Shown: positions 1 through 16,703, counted from the first letter of the stretch. The stretch is 50,312 bases of DNA from Deinococcus sp. (GCF_018260555.1 NZ_JAGLBB010000013.1:1-50312); one strand, 5' to 3'. Notes: a model not told the origin generated them from the letters alone. Numbers and translations: made by a program.

Positions 1-646
<646 letters not shown>

Positions 647-663
647 TCCAGACACGCACAACG

Positions 664-690
664 GGGGAGGCCTTCGGGCCTCCCCTTTCT
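664..690 (+). terminator. Intrinsic terminator of tuf
   Basis: A 9-bp perfect GC-rich stem (GGGGAGGCC / GGCCTCCCC) with a TTCG tetraloop is followed by TTTCT, 18 nt after the tuf stop codon. Confidence 0.93.
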
Positions 691-1266
691 GTGCATGTCT
701 GGTTTATTCGTATCTGGCCCTGCACTCCCCGGTGGCGCTATTCTCCTGCGCTGTGGCAAGACAGCTTCCGGGTATCAGCAAGCACGTGCGGGCGTTCACC
801 GGTACGGAGCACCTGTCCTTCGTAGGCACGGCTAGCCCTGACAAGCGCGTGTATGTTTTGCCGACAGGCCCGGACAGCCTGCGGGGGGCTGAACCGGGTG
901 GCTGAGCGTGACTGGCAGGGAGGAACACCTCGGCCACCCCCCTGTGCATCGGCTTCCGCAAGACCCTGATGCTGTGCGCGCACCCCGCGGCCGCCGCTGG
1001 TCCTTCGCACCTACGGGCAGGCGCTTTCTGTTGCAGAACCCAAGTGGGCAGACTTTTGTTTTCCGCGCTGTAGGGCGCGCGGGAGCTGTCTGTCATGAAC
1101 CTGGACCTCGTGCAGACCTTCTACCCGATGGCAGCACCACTCATGGAATTGGCTCAGGACCTAAAAACCTGGGGGGCCGGATAGGGGACGATGTGAGCCC
1201 AGAAGGATCGGGCACGTAACAACGCCGTCTGCGTCGGCGGTTTACCGACCCGGCTGCCGGGCATGG
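691..1266. other. Long gap between tuf and rpmG with no recognisable gene
   Basis: About 575 bases with no convincing coding sequence. The possible reading frames give low-complexity Arg/Pro/Gly-rich translations without family features. I looked for tRNA, tmRNA, RNase P RNA and SRP RNA landmarks (T-loop GTTCGA, GGAAGGAAGCAG, GAGGAAAGTCC) and found none. Short GC hairpins occur, for example CCGCGC/GCGCGG near 1061-1084. An uncharacterised RNA cannot be excluded. Confidence 0.5.
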
Positions 1267-1295
1267 TGGACACCCGACCGTGGATTCTCTATAAT
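1267..1295 (+). promoter_or_regulatory. Strong promoter for rpmG-secE-nusG
   Basis: The -35 box is TGGACA (1267-1272), the spacer is 17 bp, and the -10 box is a perfect TATAAT (1290-1295). Transcription should start near 1302. The rpmG start codon lies about 120 nt downstream. Confidence 0.9.
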
Positions 1296-1304
1296 TGAAA
1301 TGTT

Positions 1305-1326
1305 GCCCGCCAGAAGGCGGGCTTTT
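1305..1326 (+). promoter_or_regulatory. Terminator-like hairpin at the extreme 5' end of the rpmG transcript
   Basis: GCCCGCC (1305-1311), loop AGAA, GGCGGGC (1316-1322), then TTTT. It begins only about three bases after the predicted transcription start, so it is more likely a 5' RNA-stabilising hairpin than a working terminator. It could also terminate any RNA arriving from upstream. Confidence 0.6.
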
Positions 1327-1422
1327 ACCAGCGGGTCCGGACGCCCACCGCGGCACAAGGGCCACCAAACAGGAACGCTGGGAGCAGACCCCCGGACAGA
1401 GGGACTGCGAAGGAGCAACATC

Positions 1423-1590
1423 ATGGCGAAAGACGGCCCCCGCATCATCGTGAAAATGGAAAGCAGCGCAGGCACCGGCTTCTACTACACGACCACCAAG
1501 AACCGCCGCAACACGCAGGCCAAGATGGAACTGCGGAAGTACGATCCCGTGGCCAAGAAGCACGTTGTCTTCAAGGAAAAGAAGGTCTGA
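1423..1590 (+). CDS. rpmG: 50S ribosomal protein L33
   Basis: Small basic protein of the large ribosomal subunit, 55 residues. It starts MAKDGPRIIVKMES and continues with the family pattern G-T-G-F-Y-Y-T-T-T-K-N-R-R-N-T-Q-A-K-M-E-L-R-K-Y-D-P, ending in a Lys-rich tail. There is no CxxC pair, so it is the zinc-independent form. The ATG at 1423 is chosen because AGGAG (1411-1415) lies 7 nt upstream and because the frame upstream of it reads through the 5' hairpin. It is first in the rpmG-secE-nusG group, behind a near-consensus promoter. Confidence 0.96.
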   Translation: MAKDGPRIIVKMESSAGTGFYYTTTKNRRNTQAKMELRKYDPVAKKHVVFKEKKV

Positions 1591-1672
1591 TGTCCCCTGC
1601 CGGGCGTGCGCGGCCTGATGGCAGCGGCCCGGCAGTCCGGTGTCGACTCTTTCTCTTTGCGCAGGTGAACGC

Positions 1673-1849
1673 ATGAACTTGATTCAGTACTTCCGTGACT
1701 CGCGCGCGGAACTGTCGCGTGTCTCGTGGCCTACCCGCCAGCAGGTGCTGGAGGGAACCCAGGCCGTGGTGATCTTCGTGATTGCCCTGACCCTCATCGT
1801 GTACGCGCTTGACCTGCTGTTCAGCAACCTGATTCGGGCGGTGCTTTGA
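1673..1849 (+). CDS. secE: Preprotein translocase subunit SecE
   Basis: SecE stabilises SecY in the inner-membrane SecYEG channel. The protein has 58 residues, the short single-span form common outside the enterobacteria. It has an amphipathic N-terminus (YFRDSRAELSRVSWPTRQQV, the conserved S-x-V-x-W-P-T region) followed by one membrane segment at about residues 30-50 (AVVIFVIALTLIVYALDLLF). The start is the ATG at 1673, with AGGTG (1663-1667) upstream. An in-frame earlier start would add residues unlike SecE. The stop TGA overlaps the nusG ATG by one base (TGATG), implying translational coupling. Confidence 0.95.
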   Translation: MNLIQYFRDSRAELSRVSWPTRQQVLEGTQAVVIFVIALTLIVYALDLLFSNLIRAVL

Positions 1850-2421
1850 TGGGTATTGAATGGTACGCCGTGCACACCTACGTGGGTCAGGAAGACCGCG
1901 TGGAGCAGCACCTGATGGACCGCGCCAGCAAACTCGGTATGCGCGGCACGAAAATCTTCCAGGTGCTTCAACCCACCGAGGAAGCCGTGGAACTCCGTGA
2001 CGGTGGCAAGAAAGAAACCGTGAAACGCAAGCTGTTCCCCGGCTACGTGTTCGTGCAGATGGACATCGAGGACGACGACGCGCCCGGCGAGCTGGGCGAG
2101 TCGTGGGAAGTCGTGCGCGGCACGAACGGCGTGACCGGCTTCGTCGGAACGGCCACCCGCCCCGTGCCCCTGTCGCCCGAGGAAGTGCAGCGTCTGCTGG
2201 CCTCGGTCGGTGTGGCCGCGCAGCCGGTGGTTGAGGAAGCGCCGCGCGTGAAGATCGACTTCAAGGCGGGCGACATGGTGCGCGTCACGGGCGGTCCGTT
2301 CGCGGACTTCAGCGGCGTGATCAGCGAAGTCAACATTCCGCAGGCGAAGGTCAAGGTGCTGGTCAGCATCTTCGGCCGTGAAACGCCGGTCGAACTCGAC
2401 TTCAGTCAGGTCGCCAAGTAA
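1849..2421 (+). CDS. nusG: Transcription elongation/antitermination factor NusG
   Basis: NusG binds the RNA polymerase clamp, modulating pausing and Rho-dependent termination, and can link polymerase to the ribosome through S10. The protein has 190 residues. The NGN domain (about 1-120) carries WYAVHTYVGQEDRVEQHL, KRKLFPGYVFVQM and the WEVVRGTNGVTGFVG segment. The KOW domain (about 135-190) carries GDMVRVTGGPFADFSGVISEVN. The ATG at 1849 overlaps the secE stop. Its place between secE and rplK is the usual bacterial order. Confidence 0.97.
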   Translation: MGIEWYAVHTYVGQEDRVEQHLMDRASKLGMRGTKIFQVLQPTEEAVELRDGGKKETVKRKLFPGYVFVQMDIEDDDAPGELGESWEVVRGTNGVTGFVGTATRPVPLSPEEVQRLLASVGVAAQPVVEEAPRVKIDFKAGDMVRVTGGPFADFSGVISEVNIPQAKVKVLVSIFGRETPVELDFSQVAK

Positions 2422-2432
2422 GTTCCAGCGCG

Positions 2433-2469
2433 GCCCAGACGCCGCGGCGCACGACCCGCTGGGCTTTTT
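2433..2469 (+). terminator. Intrinsic terminator after nusG
   Basis: GCCCAG (2433-2438) pairs with CTGGGC (2459-2464) around an inner GCCGCGGC segment, followed by TTTTT. It separates nusG from the rplK promoter. Confidence 0.7.
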
Positions 2470-2504
2470 CGGGCTGCACGCCCGACCCCTGCGGGACGCG
2501 CACC

Positions 2505-2533
2505 TTGGCAAACGCAGCACAAGGCAGTAAAAT
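2505..2533 (+). promoter_or_regulatory. Promoter for the rplK-rplA group
   Basis: The -35 box is TTGGCA (2505-2510), the spacer is 17 bp and the -10 box is TAAAAT (2528-2533). Predicted start is near 2540, giving a leader of about 100 nt. Confidence 0.85.
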
Positions 2534-2640
2534 CGAAAAGTTGCTGTCAATCCACCCAAGGGCGGAAGCGCAGAACTTAGCGTCAGCACCCCGACCCGTC
2601 TCCTTCAGGCGGCGCGGCAGGGGGAGCTAAGGAGGAACAG

Positions 2641-3067
<427 letters not shown>

Positions 3068-3075
<8 letters not shown>

Positions 3076-3760
3076 GCACGGTAAGCGTTACGAGGCGCTG
3101 ATCGCCAAGGTGGACCGCACCAAGCAGTACACCATCGACGAGGCCGCCGCACTGGTCAAGGACATCGCCACCGCGAAGTTCGACGAGACCGTCGAGGTGC
3201 ACTTCCGCCTCGGCATCGACCCCCGCAAGAGCGACCAGAACGTGCGTGGCACGGTCGCCCTGCCCCACGGCACCGGCCGGAGCGTGCGCGTCGCCGTGAT
3301 CACCAAGGGTGAGAACGTGCAGGCCGCCGAAGCCGCCGGCGCCGACGTGGTCGGCAGCGACGAGCTGATCGACCGCATCGCCGGTGGGTTCATGGAGTTC
3401 GACTCTGTCGTCGCCACCCCCGACATGATGGCCGCCGTCGGCCAGAAGCTCGCGCGTCTGCTCGGGCCGCGCGGCCTGCTGCCCAACCCCAAGAGCGGCA
3501 CCGTCGGTCCCGACGTGGCCGGCATGGTCAAGAGCCTGAAAGCCGGTCGGATCGAGTTCCGTAACGACAAGACCGGCGTCGTTCACGCGCCCATCGGGAA
3601 GGCCAGCTTCGAGCCCGGCACCCTGAGCGAGAACTACGCTTCGCTCGTCAGCGCGCTGGAAGCTGCCAAGCCCGGCAGCGCCAAAGGCGTGTTCCTGCGC
3701 AGCGCCTTCCTGACCACCACGATGGGCCCCAGCATTCCGCTGAGCCTGTCGCAGGGCTAA
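3068..3760 (+). CDS. rplA: 50S ribosomal protein L1
   Basis: L1 binds 23S rRNA at the mobile L1 stalk near the E site and in many bacteria represses its own L11-L1 mRNA. The protein has 230 residues, the family length. Recognisable segments are KRYEALIAKVDRTKQYTIDEA, FDETVEVHFRLGIDPRKSDQ, ARLLGPRGLLPNPKSGTVG (the family signature region) and the ending FLRSAFLTTTMGPSIPL. The ATG lies inside the end of rplK (ATGCCTAA), with GAGGGGG upstream. Confidence 0.97.
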
Positions 3761-3984
<224 letters not shown>

Positions 3985-4479
3985 GTGGCGAACGACAAGA
4001 ACCAGCAGACCCTCAGCAGCCTCAAGGGCAGCCTTACGGGCGTCGACACGTTCTACGTGGTCGATTACCAGGGCCTGACCGCCGGCCAGCTGGGCAAACT
4101 GCGTAAAGACATCCGCGAGAAGGGCGGGCAACTCATTGTTGCCAAGAACACCCTGATCAACCTCGCTCTTCAGGACGGCGGCCGTGACTTTGCCGACGCT
4201 CTGAAAGGCCCCAGCGCCATCGTTGTCGCCCAGGAAGACCCCGCCGGGGTCGCCAAGGCACTCAGCGAGGCCGCCAAAGCCAACGACAAGGGCATTCCGA
4301 CCATCAAGGCCGGCTTTGTCGAAGGCAACCGCGTCGACGTGAAAGTCGTCGAGCGTCTGGCCAGCCTGGGCAGCAAGCAGAGCCTTCAGGGCGAGCTGGT
4401 GGGCGTGCTCAGCGCGCACCTCAGCAACTTCGTGGGCGTCCTCGAAGCGTACAAGACCAAGCTCGAAGAACAGGCCTGA
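3985..4479 (+). CDS. rplJ: 50S ribosomal protein L10
   Basis: L10 anchors the L7/L12 dimers to the stalk base. The protein has 164 residues with a GTG start (VANDKNQQTLSSLKG). GTG at 3985 is chosen because AGGAGGT (3973-3979) lies 5 nt upstream. An in-frame TTG at 3961 would sit upstream of this ribosome site. The N-terminal rRNA/L11-binding domain has FYVVDYQGLTAGQLGKLRKDIRE and VAKNTLINLAL. The C-terminal helix (about 135-164, ending EAYKTKLEEQA) is where L7/L12 dimers attach. rplL follows 96 nt later. Confidence 0.96.
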   Translation: MANDKNQQTLSSLKGSLTGVDTFYVVDYQGLTAGQLGKLRKDIREKGGQLIVAKNTLINLALQDGGRDFADALKGPSAIVVAQEDPAGVAKALSEAAKANDKGIPTIKAGFVEGNRVDVKVVERLASLGSKQSLQGELVGVLSAHLSNFVGVLEAYKTKLEEQA

Positions 4480-4575
4480 ACGCCTGAACGGTCCGGGCTG
4501 CGGCCTCATGCCACCCGACCGTCCTTCACCGCTTCACCATCTCAAGCACCTATTTCAATTTCGGAGGAATACATC

Positions 4576-4938
4576 ATGGCTTACGACAAACAGGCTCTTA
4601 TCGACCAGCTCGGCCAGCTCACCATCATGGAACTCGCGGACCTCATCGACGGTCTGAAGGAAACCTGGGGCGTCACCGCCGCCGTCGCCGCTGGCCCCGC
4701 TGCTGGCCCCGCCGCTGCCGTTGAGGAGAAGACCGAGTTCGATGTCGTTCTGATCGACGCTGGCGCCAGCAAGATCAACGTCATTAAGGAAATCCGCGCC
4801 ATCACCGGCCTGGGCCTGAAGGAAGCCAAGGACATGAGCGAGAAGGGCGGCGCACTGAAAGAAGGCATCAGCAAGGACGAAGCCGAGAAGATCAAGGCCC
4901 AGCTCGAAGCTGCTGGCGCCCGCGTCGAACTCAAGTAA
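4576..4938 (+). CDS. rplL: 50S ribosomal protein L7/L12
   Basis: This is the flexible stalk protein that recruits translational GTPases. It has 120 residues. The N-terminal dimerisation helices are at about 1-30 (QLGQLTIMELADLIDGLKETWGV). An Ala/Pro/Gly hinge lies at about 36-51 (AAGPAAGPAAAVEE). The globular C-terminal domain has EFDVVLIDAGASKINVIKEI and LGLKEAKDMSE (the usual form is VRxxTGLGLKEAK), ending in GARVELK. GGAGG (4562-4566) precedes the ATG. A strong terminator follows at once. Confidence 0.98.
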   Translation: MAYDKQALIDQLGQLTIMELADLIDGLKETWGVTAAVAAGPAAGPAAAVEEKTEFDVVLIDAGASKINVIKEIRAITGLGLKEAKDMSEKGGALKEGISKDEAEKIKAQLEAAGARVELK

Positions 4939-4961
4939 GTCCCCTTCACCGGGAGTGCAGG

Positions 4962-4986
4962 CCCCCAGCTTCGGCTGGGGGTTTTT
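4962..4986 (+). terminator. Intrinsic terminator of rplJ-rplL
   Basis: An 8-bp stem CCCCCAGC / GCTGGGGG with a TTCG loop, followed by TTTTT, 23 nt after the rplL stop. It closes the ribosomal protein block and separates it from rpoBC. Confidence 0.95.
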
Positions 4987-5154
4987 CCGTGCCCGGCCAC
5001 GTCCGGTTAGTGCAGATTCAGCGCTGCGGTGCCGAGGGGGCCAGCACCCGCAGCCCACCCCTGCCGCCAGCCGTGCAGGCGCCGTTGCGCCACCGGCCCG
5101 CCGATTGCCGTGCAGCAGGCGTCCGGGCACCCGGCAGTAGCTGCGAGGCGACGA

Positions 5155-5946
5155 TCATTTCAGCTCTTTCCTCAGGCCCGCTGCCATCTGGAACCATTCG
5201 CGTTCCTGGCGGCGGTAGAGGCGGCTGGCCTTCTGCTCGGTTTTGGCCAGGGCGCCGAGCAGGGCGCGGGCTTCGTCTTCCCTGCCCTGCCGGATCAGGT
5301 ACGCGGCGTAGCGGACGCGGGGTTCCTCGGTGGTGGCGCCGGTGATGGCGTCGCGGTAGGTCTGGTCGGTTTCAGGGAGGTTCTGGGCGTCCTGCGCCTG
5401 GGCCAGAAGGGTCAGGGTGCGGGTTCGGGTGGCGGCGCTGGTTTTCAGGTCCACGCGGTTGAGTTTCGCGGCGGCCGGGCCGGGTTCCTGCCGGGCGAGG
5501 TCCAGTTCGGCGCTGGTGAGCAGCACGACGGGATCGTCGGCGTAGATGCCGCTCAGGAGGGGCGCCAGGGTGGCCTGTGCGTCGTCGGGGCGTCCGGCGC
5601 GGGCCTGCAGGGCGGCCAGGTCAGCGCGGTTCTGGAGGGTATCGCTGTCCTGCAACTGTGCGTGCGCCTCGCGGATGCGCAGGTCCAGTGGCTTCAGGGA
5701 TTCCACGCCGCGCGCCACGGCCTTCCCGGCCACCCGTGTGCCGCCGCGCAGGCTGGGGATCAGGACCGTGAACACGTACACCAGCGAGAACACCATGCTG
5801 AAGATGCCGCCCAGGAACGCGGCGAATCCCAGCGTGAGCATCCAGTACGGTGGCTGCCGGGTGATCAGGGCGTGAACGAGGCCGACGACGGCCAGTCCGC
5901 GCAGAATGGTGTAGATCAGGGGCAGATAGGGTTGCAGGGCGTCCAC
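5155..5946 (-). CDS. Membrane-anchored TPR-like protein of unknown function
   Basis: 263 residues. The N-terminus has about three hydrophobic segments (roughly 7-27, 34-50 and 52-66: YTILRGLAVVGLVHALI, YWMLTLGFAAFLGGIFSMVF, LVYVFTVLIP). The remainder, from about residue 70, is Ala/Leu/Arg-rich helical repeats resembling degenerate tetratricopeptide units (LAALQARAGRPDDAQATLAPLL, AAYLIRQGREDEARALLGAL), probably cytosolic. I do not recognise a named family. The start is a GTG at 5944-5946 with TAGAAT 6 nt upstream on the same strand and no Shine-Dalgarno, which fits a leaderless mRNA. It sits on the opposite strand between rplL and rpoB, genes that are directly adjacent in many other bacteria. 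Confidence 0.8.
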   Translation of the reverse strand: MDALQPYLPLIYTILRGLAVVGLVHALITRQPPYWMLTLGFAAFLGGIFSMVFSLVYVFTVLIPSLRGGTRVAGKAVARGVESLKPLDLRIREAHAQLQDSDTLQNRADLAALQARAGRPDDAQATLAPLLSGIYADDPVVLLTSAELDLARQEPGPAAAKLNRVDLKTSAATRTRTLTLLAQAQDAQNLPETDQTYRDAITGATTEEPRVRYAAYLIRQGREDEARALLGALAKTEQKASRLYRRQEREWFQMAAGLRKELK

Positions 5947-5952
5947 GGCTTT

Positions 5953-5958
5953 ATTCTA
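5953..5958 (-). promoter_or_regulatory. -10 box of the TPR-like gene (leaderless type)
   Basis: TAGAAT on the minus strand, 6 nt before the GTG start codon. No convincing -35 at 16-18 bp. Confidence 0.5.
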
Positions 5959-6117
5959 CGGAGTGGAGGCGGGCCAGACTGCCAATCTGAAGGCAAGGTC
6001 AGCGCCTGCCGGGACCCCTACGGGAGGCCGGGCGGGGTGCGTCAGGTCGATTGATTCTGGGGGGCGGCTGCGGCATACTTCTGGGCACCACAGACCGGGC
6101 GCGAGCCTTCCGGGAAC

Positions 6118-6147
6118 TTGACCTGTCATGCACAGTGGGTCTATACT
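6118..6147 (+). promoter_or_regulatory. Promoter for rpoB-rpoC
   Basis: The -35 box is TTGACC (6118-6123), the spacer is 18 bp and the -10 box is TATACT (6142-6147). Predicted start is near 6154, giving a leader of about 160 nt. Confidence 0.85.
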
Positions 6148-6254
6148 GTCCTGTGCTGACCATGATGGGTCGGGCAGGAGCTAGTTGCGGCGAACGGGTC
6201 TGCAAAACTAAGCGTTTATTCAGGGACCGCGACCGGAAGGGTTGCGCGTTCCGC

Positions 6255-6284
6255 CTGCGCCTTTTCCAGCCCCGGAAGGCGCAG
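6255..6284 (+). promoter_or_regulatory. Stem-loop in the rpoB leader
   Basis: CTGCGCCTT (6255-6263) pairs with AAGGCGCAG (6276-6284), extended by CC/GG inside, 30 nt before the rpoB start codon. It could act in attenuation or autoregulation of RNA polymerase synthesis, but no U-tract follows. Confidence 0.5.
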
Positions 6285-6314
6285 CGTTCGACCCAGGGTG
6301 CGTGCGAGGTGGAC

Positions 6315-9770
<3,456 letters not shown>

Positions 9771-9793
9771 GGCGCTGCGCACCGGTCGAGAGT

Positions 9794-9844
9794 GGATAGT
9801 TGATGGTTGACAGAGCAACCGACACGTCAATCCATCAACTATCC
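9794..9844. repeat. Palindromic GTTGATGG repeat between rpoB and rpoC
   Basis: The left arm GGATAGTTGATGGTTGAC (9794-9811) is complementary to the right arm 9826-9844 (GTCAATCCATCAACTATCC), with one bulged base. The loop is 14 nt. It is related in sequence to the palindrome at 38520-38572. In the rpoBC transcript it would form a strong hairpin without a U-tract, possibly an RNA processing or stability site. Confidence 0.85.
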
Positions 9845-9878
9845 CCCATCCTCCATCAACAACTCCGAAGGAGTTCGA

Positions 9879-14525
<4,647 letters not shown>

Positions 14526-14529
14526 AGTT

Positions 14530-14565
14530 GATGAACGAGGGTTGACGGGCAACAGCCGGTCACCA
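14530..14565. repeat. Possible degenerate copy of the GTTGATGG repeat after rpoC
   Basis: AGTTGATG, GGTTGACGGGCAAC and GGTCA occur in the same order as in the rpoB-rpoC palindrome, but pairing is poor. Probably a decayed copy. Confidence 0.3.
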
Positions 14566-14577
14566 CTTAAAGAAGTT

Positions 14578-14606
14578 CCCCCACCCGTTTCCAGGTGGGG
14601 GTCTTT
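14578..14606 (+). terminator. Intrinsic terminator of rpoBC
   Basis: CCCCCACC (14578-14585) pairs with GGTGGGGG (14594-14601), with an 8-nt loop, then TCTTT, 52 nt after the rpoC stop. Confidence 0.9.
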
Positions 14607-14723
14607 CCATGCTGCGCCGGGCCAGACCGCGCACTGCAAACAGGGTCGCCGTGAACGTCAGGGGCGCGGCAGGCGGGGAGCGTGGCGGGGCTGTGGGGCC
14701 GGAGCTGTAGGGAGAGCGGGTGG

Positions 14724-15260
14724 TTACGCGTCGAGTTCCTGGCCGACCTCTTTCATCAGGCGCTCGTCGTACAGTCCGGCGTAGTGTTCCCCGAGGGTCA
14801 CGAGGAATTTCATTTCTTCGCGGGTGGTGCTGGCGCTCAGGCGCGTCTCGAAACTCAGGAGGAGCGCCCCGTACGCCAGGCAGGCCGACCCGGCAATGGC
14901 AATCACGATGGGCAGCAGTCCCGCCGTTCGGTTCAGCAGGGAGCTACTGCCGATCAGGATGCTGGTCAGGACCAGCAGCGCCACGGCGAGGTACAGCGAG
15001 GTCATGGCCCGCACGATGATGCGGCTGCGCCGCGCGAGTCGCGGGAGTTGCTTCACGATCAGGCGTTTTTCCTCGCGGGCCAGCCCTTCCTGACGGCCGT
15101 CCTCGGTGACCAGCACCTTGAAGCGGGCGGTCAGCTGCCGGACGCGGTCGGTCACGCGGCCCAGGCGACTGCTGGTGCTCATGAGCAGCGTCCCGGCGCC
15201 GCTGATCAAAACGGCCGGGGTGATCATAGCGGTAAGAACCTGAAGGCCTGAATCTGCCAT
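14724..15260 (-). CDS. DUF2721 family membrane protein
   Basis: 178 residues, resembling the DUF2721 family of small membrane proteins of unknown function. The N-terminal hydrophobic segment (SGLQVLTAMITPAVLISGAGTLLMS) is followed by the typical basic segment SSRLGRVTDRVRQL, then two more membrane segments at about 87-108 (SLYLAVALLVLTSILIG) and 116-137 (LPIVIAIAGSACLAYGALLL), and a soluble C-terminal helix. The ATG at 15258-15260 is chosen because TACCCT lies exactly 6 nt upstream. A longer in-frame version would run into a dispersed repeat and is not real. Confidence 0.8.
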   Translation of the reverse strand: MADSGLQVLTAMITPAVLISGAGTLLMSTSSRLGRVTDRVRQLTARFKVLVTEDGRQEGLAREEKRLIVKQLPRLARRSRIIVRAMTSLYLAVALLVLTSILIGSSSLLNRTAGLLPIVIAIAGSACLAYGALLLSFETRLSASTTREEMKFLVTLGEHYAGLYDERLMKEVGQELDA

Positions 15261-15266
15261 GCCATC

Positions 15267-15272
15267 AGGGTA
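15267..15272 (-). promoter_or_regulatory. -10 box of the DUF2721 gene (leaderless type)
   Basis: TACCCT on the minus strand, 6 nt before the ATG; no Shine-Dalgarno. Confidence 0.6.
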
Positions 15273-15299
15273 CGCGCTCAGGCGGGCCAGGACAGCGGC

Positions 15300-15400
15300 C
15301 TGATACGGACTGCGCTCCATGGCGCAAAGGGACGTGTTCCTCCTCGCCTCCGCCGGGACTCGATCAGAACCACAGCGAATCAATCGGAATCCGTATTAGG
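15300..15400 (-). repeat. Dispersed TGATACGGA repeat, copy 1 (short form)
   Basis: Starts TGATACGGACTGCGCTCCA and ends GAATCAATCGGAATCCGTA. It is about 100 bp and lacks the CACAGTC hairpin of the long form. It lies between two divergent genes. Confidence 0.8.
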
Positions 15401-15419
15401 TCTGCCGGGGCGGCTGGGC

Positions 15420-15425
15420 TACCCT
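15420..15425 (+). promoter_or_regulatory. -10 box of the aminotransferase gene (leaderless type)
   Basis: TACCCT, 6 nt before the ATG at 15432; no Shine-Dalgarno. Confidence 0.6.
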
Positions 15426-15431
15426 GGTGGG

Positions 15432-16583
15432 ATGTGGGTGTCAGGTCGGGCGGGGGCGGTGCCGGGAAGCGTGTTCGCGTTGATGGACGCGGCGAAGGGT
15501 GAGGCGCGGGCAGCGGGCCGGAGCGTGATTGACCTGAGTATCGGGAGCAGTGATCTGCCCCCGCCGGACCCGGTGCTGGAGGTACTGCGGGAGGCGACGC
15601 GGGACGCCGGGACGTACCGGTATCCGCTGTTCAGTGATACGGCGCCGCTGCGGGAGGCGGCGGCCGCTTACCTGGACCGCCGCTTCGGGGTGCAGGTAGA
15701 CGCCGGGCGCGAGGTCTTGCCGCTGATCGGCGCGCAGGAGGGACTGGCTCACCTGCTGCTGGCCGTGACGGACCCAGGTGAGACGCTGCTACTGCCGGAC
15801 CCGTGCTACCCGCCGTACCTGGGTGCGGCGGCCGTGGCGGGCCTGAACGTGCTGACGCTGCCGCTGCGCTCCGAGCGAGGGTTCCTGCCGGACCTGGGAA
15901 GCGTGCCGCAGGGGGTGCAGGCGCGCGTGCTGCTGCTGAACTACCCGAACAACCCGACATCGGCGGTGGCGGACGTGGCGTTCTTCCAGGAGGCGGCCGC
16001 GTGGTGCCGGGCGCGCGGCACGCTGCTGGTACACGATCACCCGTATGCGGAACTGACCTTCGGGGAGTACCGCGCGCCGAGTGCGCTACAGGCCGGGCTG
16101 GACGGCGTGATCGAGCTGCACTCGCTGAGCAAGACGCATCACATGGGCGGGTTCCGGGTGGGGTTCGCGGCGGGGGACGCCGGGGCGGTCGCGGCGCTGG
16201 CGCGCGTGAAGGGGGCCATCGATTTCCACGCGTACCTGGGCATTCAGCGGGCGGCGGCGCATGCGCTGGCCCTGCCGGACGCAGTGGGCCGGGCGGGCGC
16301 GGCGGTGTTCGAGGCGCGGCGTGACGCGCTGATCCCAGAGTTGCGGGCACTGGGCTGGGAGGTGGCGACACCGCAGGCCAGCATGTACGCCTGGGCACGC
16401 GTGCCGGGCCTGCGGAACAGCGTGGCGTTCGCGCTGCAGGCCGCGCGGCAGACGGGTGTGGCGCTCAGTCCGGGCGCGGCGTTTGGGGCGGGTGGCGAGG
16501 GTTTCGTGCGCTTCGCACTCGTTCAACCGCCGGGGGTGCTGCGGGAAGCGGCGCGTCTGCTGGGCACCGTCCCGGTCAGCTAA
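15432..16583 (+). CDS. Class I/II PLP-dependent aminotransferase
   Basis: 383 residues, fold-type I aminotransferase. The PLP-binding lysine is K234 in HSLSKTHHMGGFRVGF. Other family landmarks are IDLSIGSSDLPPPDPV near the start, YPLFSDTAPLREA, the substrate/cofactor motif NYPNNPTSAVA, HDHPYAELTF, and the C-terminal FVRFALV arginine that would bind the substrate carboxylate. It resembles the LL-diaminopimelate/alanine aminotransferase group, but the amino-acid substrate cannot be settled from sequence alone. It stands alone, divergent from the DUF2721 gene. Confidence 0.88.
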   Translation: MWVSGRAGAVPGSVFALMDAAKGEARAAGRSVIDLSIGSSDLPPPDPVLEVLREATRDAGTYRYPLFSDTAPLREAAAAYLDRRFGVQVDAGREVLPLIGAQEGLAHLLLAVTDPGETLLLPDPCYPPYLGAAAVAGLNVLTLPLRSERGFLPDLGSVPQGVQARVLLLNYPNNPTSAVADVAFFQEAAAWCRARGTLLVHDHPYAELTFGEYRAPSALQAGLDGVIELHSLSKTHHMGGFRVGFAAGDAGAVAALARVKGAIDFHAYLGIQRAAAHALALPDAVGRAGAAVFEARRDALIPELRALGWEVATPQASMYAWARVPGLRNSVAFALQAARQTGVALSPGAAFGAGGEGFVRFALVQPPGVLREAARLLGTVPVS

Positions 16584-16703
16584 GGACAACGGTGAGGGGT
16601 AGGCCATTCGTGCTGGAGACACCGATCTGCTGACGGGCTAGCCCCTCATTGACGGCCGAAGGGCAGGCGAGGGGAGGGGTGCCGGTCAACCCGGCGGGCG
16701 CGC
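16584..16703. other. Convergent intergenic region with an imperfect hairpin
   Basis: GAGGGGTAGGCC near 16592 pairs imperfectly with GGGCTAGCCCCTC near 16636-16648. It has no U-tract, so a terminator role is uncertain. Confidence 0.3.

Noticed and set aside
704..1219. Open frames on both strands between tuf and rpmG
   Set aside because: Arg/Pro/Gly-rich translations, no promoter or ribosome site in place, no protein-family features.
1591..1672. tRNA-Trp, often found near secE
   Set aside because: No cloverleaf or T-loop sequence is visible between rpmG and secE or elsewhere in the window.
15261..15383. N-terminal extension of the DUF2721 protein upstream of 15260
   Set aside because: It would be encoded by a dispersed repeat; the family start and the -10 box both point to the ATG at 15260.
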